Source: CAZBQG01 sp964493945 (lineage in GTDB: Bacteria > Pseudomonadota > Alphaproteobacteria > Rhodospirillales > UBA2165). Taken from it: DNA of 7,989 nt. The first letter of the stretch is position 1, and the number at the start of each line of letters is the position of its first letter. Shown in pieces: positions 7,034 to 7,989 of the stretch. Made by a program: the position numbers and the translations under genes. Location: positions 1-7,989 of the forward strand of contig CAZBQG010000212.1 of the NCBI GenBank assembly GCA_964493945.1, written 5' to 3'. Under the pieces are notes generated by a model. It searched no databases. It saw only the letters and a program-made list of their open reading frames with translations, and was not told where the DNA came from.

Positions 7034-7942
7034 GTGAATTCGAGGACCGGCATAATCAAGGCTTTTTTGGTCTGTACCCTGTTGGCAGCGGCCGCCGGCC
7101 CACCGGCACTGGCCGATTACCGCGAAGATTTAGCGGCCGCCGAGCAGGCCTACCGGATGGGAGATCTAAACGCCGTCCTTTACCGCCTGGACCGGGTGGT
7201 CGAGGATCCGGATGCACCGGACGATATGCGCGCCCGCGCCCTTTTAGACCGCGCCATATTCCTTTCCCGCCAGAGAGCGCGCGACCGGGCGCTGAAGGAT
7301 TACGAGAAAATTCTGGCCAGGGATCCCAAAAACCTGGACGCCCGCATCAACCGGGCCAGGCTTCTCAGCCAGGCCGGCCGGCTGCTGGAAGCCATTGCCT
7401 TGCTCGATCAGGCGGCCAGCTACAATCCGGAAATCTGGATCATCTATCAGAACCGGGGGGCCTATCAGTTCACCTTGGGGGATTGCGGGAAGGTGCTTGA
7501 GGATTTCGGCCGGGCGGCCTCTTTGGCCCCAGAAGGCGAGCGCTATCTGGCGGTTAACGCAAAGGCCGCATTGCTCGCCTCCTGCCCAAGGGAATCCTAG
7601 CGCAATGGCAAGCAGGCCCTGGCGCTGGCCCGGCAAAATATAAAACTGCATCCCGATAACAACCGGTTGCGCCATACCCTGGCCCTGGCCCTGGCCACGG
7701 CCGGCCGGTTCGAGGCGGCGGCGTCTCAGATGGTCCGGGTAATTGCCGGCCTGGTCATCCATGAAAAAGGGGATTTGCTGCCCGTCTATCAGGATCATTT
7801 GGCCCATTTCAAACGCCACCAGCCATGGCTCGCCGGGTCCACCGCCGGGCAGGGCGAAATCGCCGTGCTTCGCGCCCAACCGGAGGCCAAACGCCCACCC
7901 ACGAAAAAAGACGTGCCCGGGAAATGGAAGGCGGCTGTTTGA
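7034..7942 (+). pseudogene. Exported TPR-repeat protein, interrupted by an in-frame TAG
   Basis: Tetratricopeptide-repeat protein with a signal peptide. It starts at GTG 7034, with AGGAA (7023-7027) six bases upstream. The first 27 residues have a basic n-region (Arg4, Lys9), a hydrophobic core (AFLVCTLLAAAA) and a signal peptidase I site after PALA, before DYRED, indicating a periplasmic protein. TPR-like helix pairs run from about residue 29 to 167, for example DRALKDYEKILARDPKNLDA and GRLLEAIALLDQAASYNPE. TAG at 7598-7600 stops translation after 188 residues. The same frame then stays open to TGA at 7942 and is clearly still TPR: RNGKQALALARQNIKLHPDN, then LAxALATAGRFEAAASQMVRVI. The unbroken protein would have 302 residues. 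Related TPR proteins often have CP(x)nYRDGxxAxxLA at this point, so the lost codon may have been Tyr (inference). A C-terminal tail rich in Lys and Pro follows. Options are a recent nonsense mutation, a sequencing error, or read-through. A truncated 188-residue secreted TPR product (7034-7600) could still be made. The gene is downstream of CBS by 49 bases. TPR proteins are scaffolds, so no specific role is assigned. Confidence 0.82.
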
Positions 7943-7981
7943 CGTCAGCGCCCTTGGGACAGATTAGGATTTTATTATAAC

Positions 7982-7986
7982 GGAGG
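7982..7986 (+). promoter_or_regulatory. Shine-Dalgarno-like GGAGG at window edge
   Basis: A strong GGAGG, four bases from the window end and after an AT-rich stretch, suggests that a plus-strand gene starts just beyond the window. Its start codon is not included, so the call rests on the motif and its position 39 bases after the TPR gene's stop. Confidence 0.4.
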
Positions 7987-7989
7987 ATT

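Noticed and set aside
7244..7879. A 211-codon antisense frame over the TPR gene.
   Set aside because: The plus-strand TPR pattern and signal peptide are clear on both sides of the TAG, so the antisense frame is a shadow.
7954..7981. TTGGGA and TATAAC, 16 bases apart, as a promoter for the next gene.
   Set aside because: Transcription would begin after the GGAGG at 7982-7986, so the ribosome-binding site would not be in the transcript.

Overview
The window looks like ordinary chromosomal DNA from a moderately GC-rich alphaproteobacterium, possibly of the Rhodospirillales type. This rests on codon usage and the kinds of family present, not on any marker gene. It carries five intact protein genes and two genes that look broken. 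I see no tRNA, rRNA, CRISPR array, transposase, integrase or prophage gene.

Layout from left to right. (1) A minus-strand metal-dependent amidohydrolase of the ACMSD / gamma-resorcylate decarboxylase type (50-1057). (2) A 217-base divergent intergenic region. (3) A plus-strand GGDEF (diguanylate cyclase) gene broken by an in-frame TAG and a one-base frameshift (1275-1954). (4) A plus-strand molybdenum hydroxylase large subunit of the xanthine dehydrogenase / form II CoxL-like type (2031-4388), with no FAD or iron-sulfur subunit beside it. (5) A convergent minus-strand fumarylacetoacetate hydrolase (FAH)-family enzyme (4391-5308), two bases away. (6) A divergent plus-strand Xi-class GST / glutathionyl-hydroquinone reductase-like protein (5441-6415) that keeps the catalytic Cys but has altered signature motifs. 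(7) A plus-strand two-CBS-domain protein (6535-6984). (8) A plus-strand exported TPR protein gene interrupted by a single in-frame TAG (7034-7942). (9) A Shine-Dalgarno-like GGAGG at the right edge that probably serves a gene outside the window.

The four enzymes (decarboxylase-like amidohydrolase, molybdenum hydroxylase, FAH-family hydrolase, glutathionyl-hydroquinone reductase-like protein) each belong to a family common in catabolism of aromatic or other cyclic compounds. They alternate in strand, however, so they are separate transcription units. No transporter, ring-cleavage dioxygenase or regulator is present. A shared pathway is therefore only a hypothesis. CBS and TPR may be co-transcribed.

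I found no convincing new multi-gene system. The points most worth checking are the two TAG-interrupted reading frames within 8 kb, the GST-like protein lacking its family's active-site tyrosine motifs, and the orphan molybdenum hydroxylase subunit.
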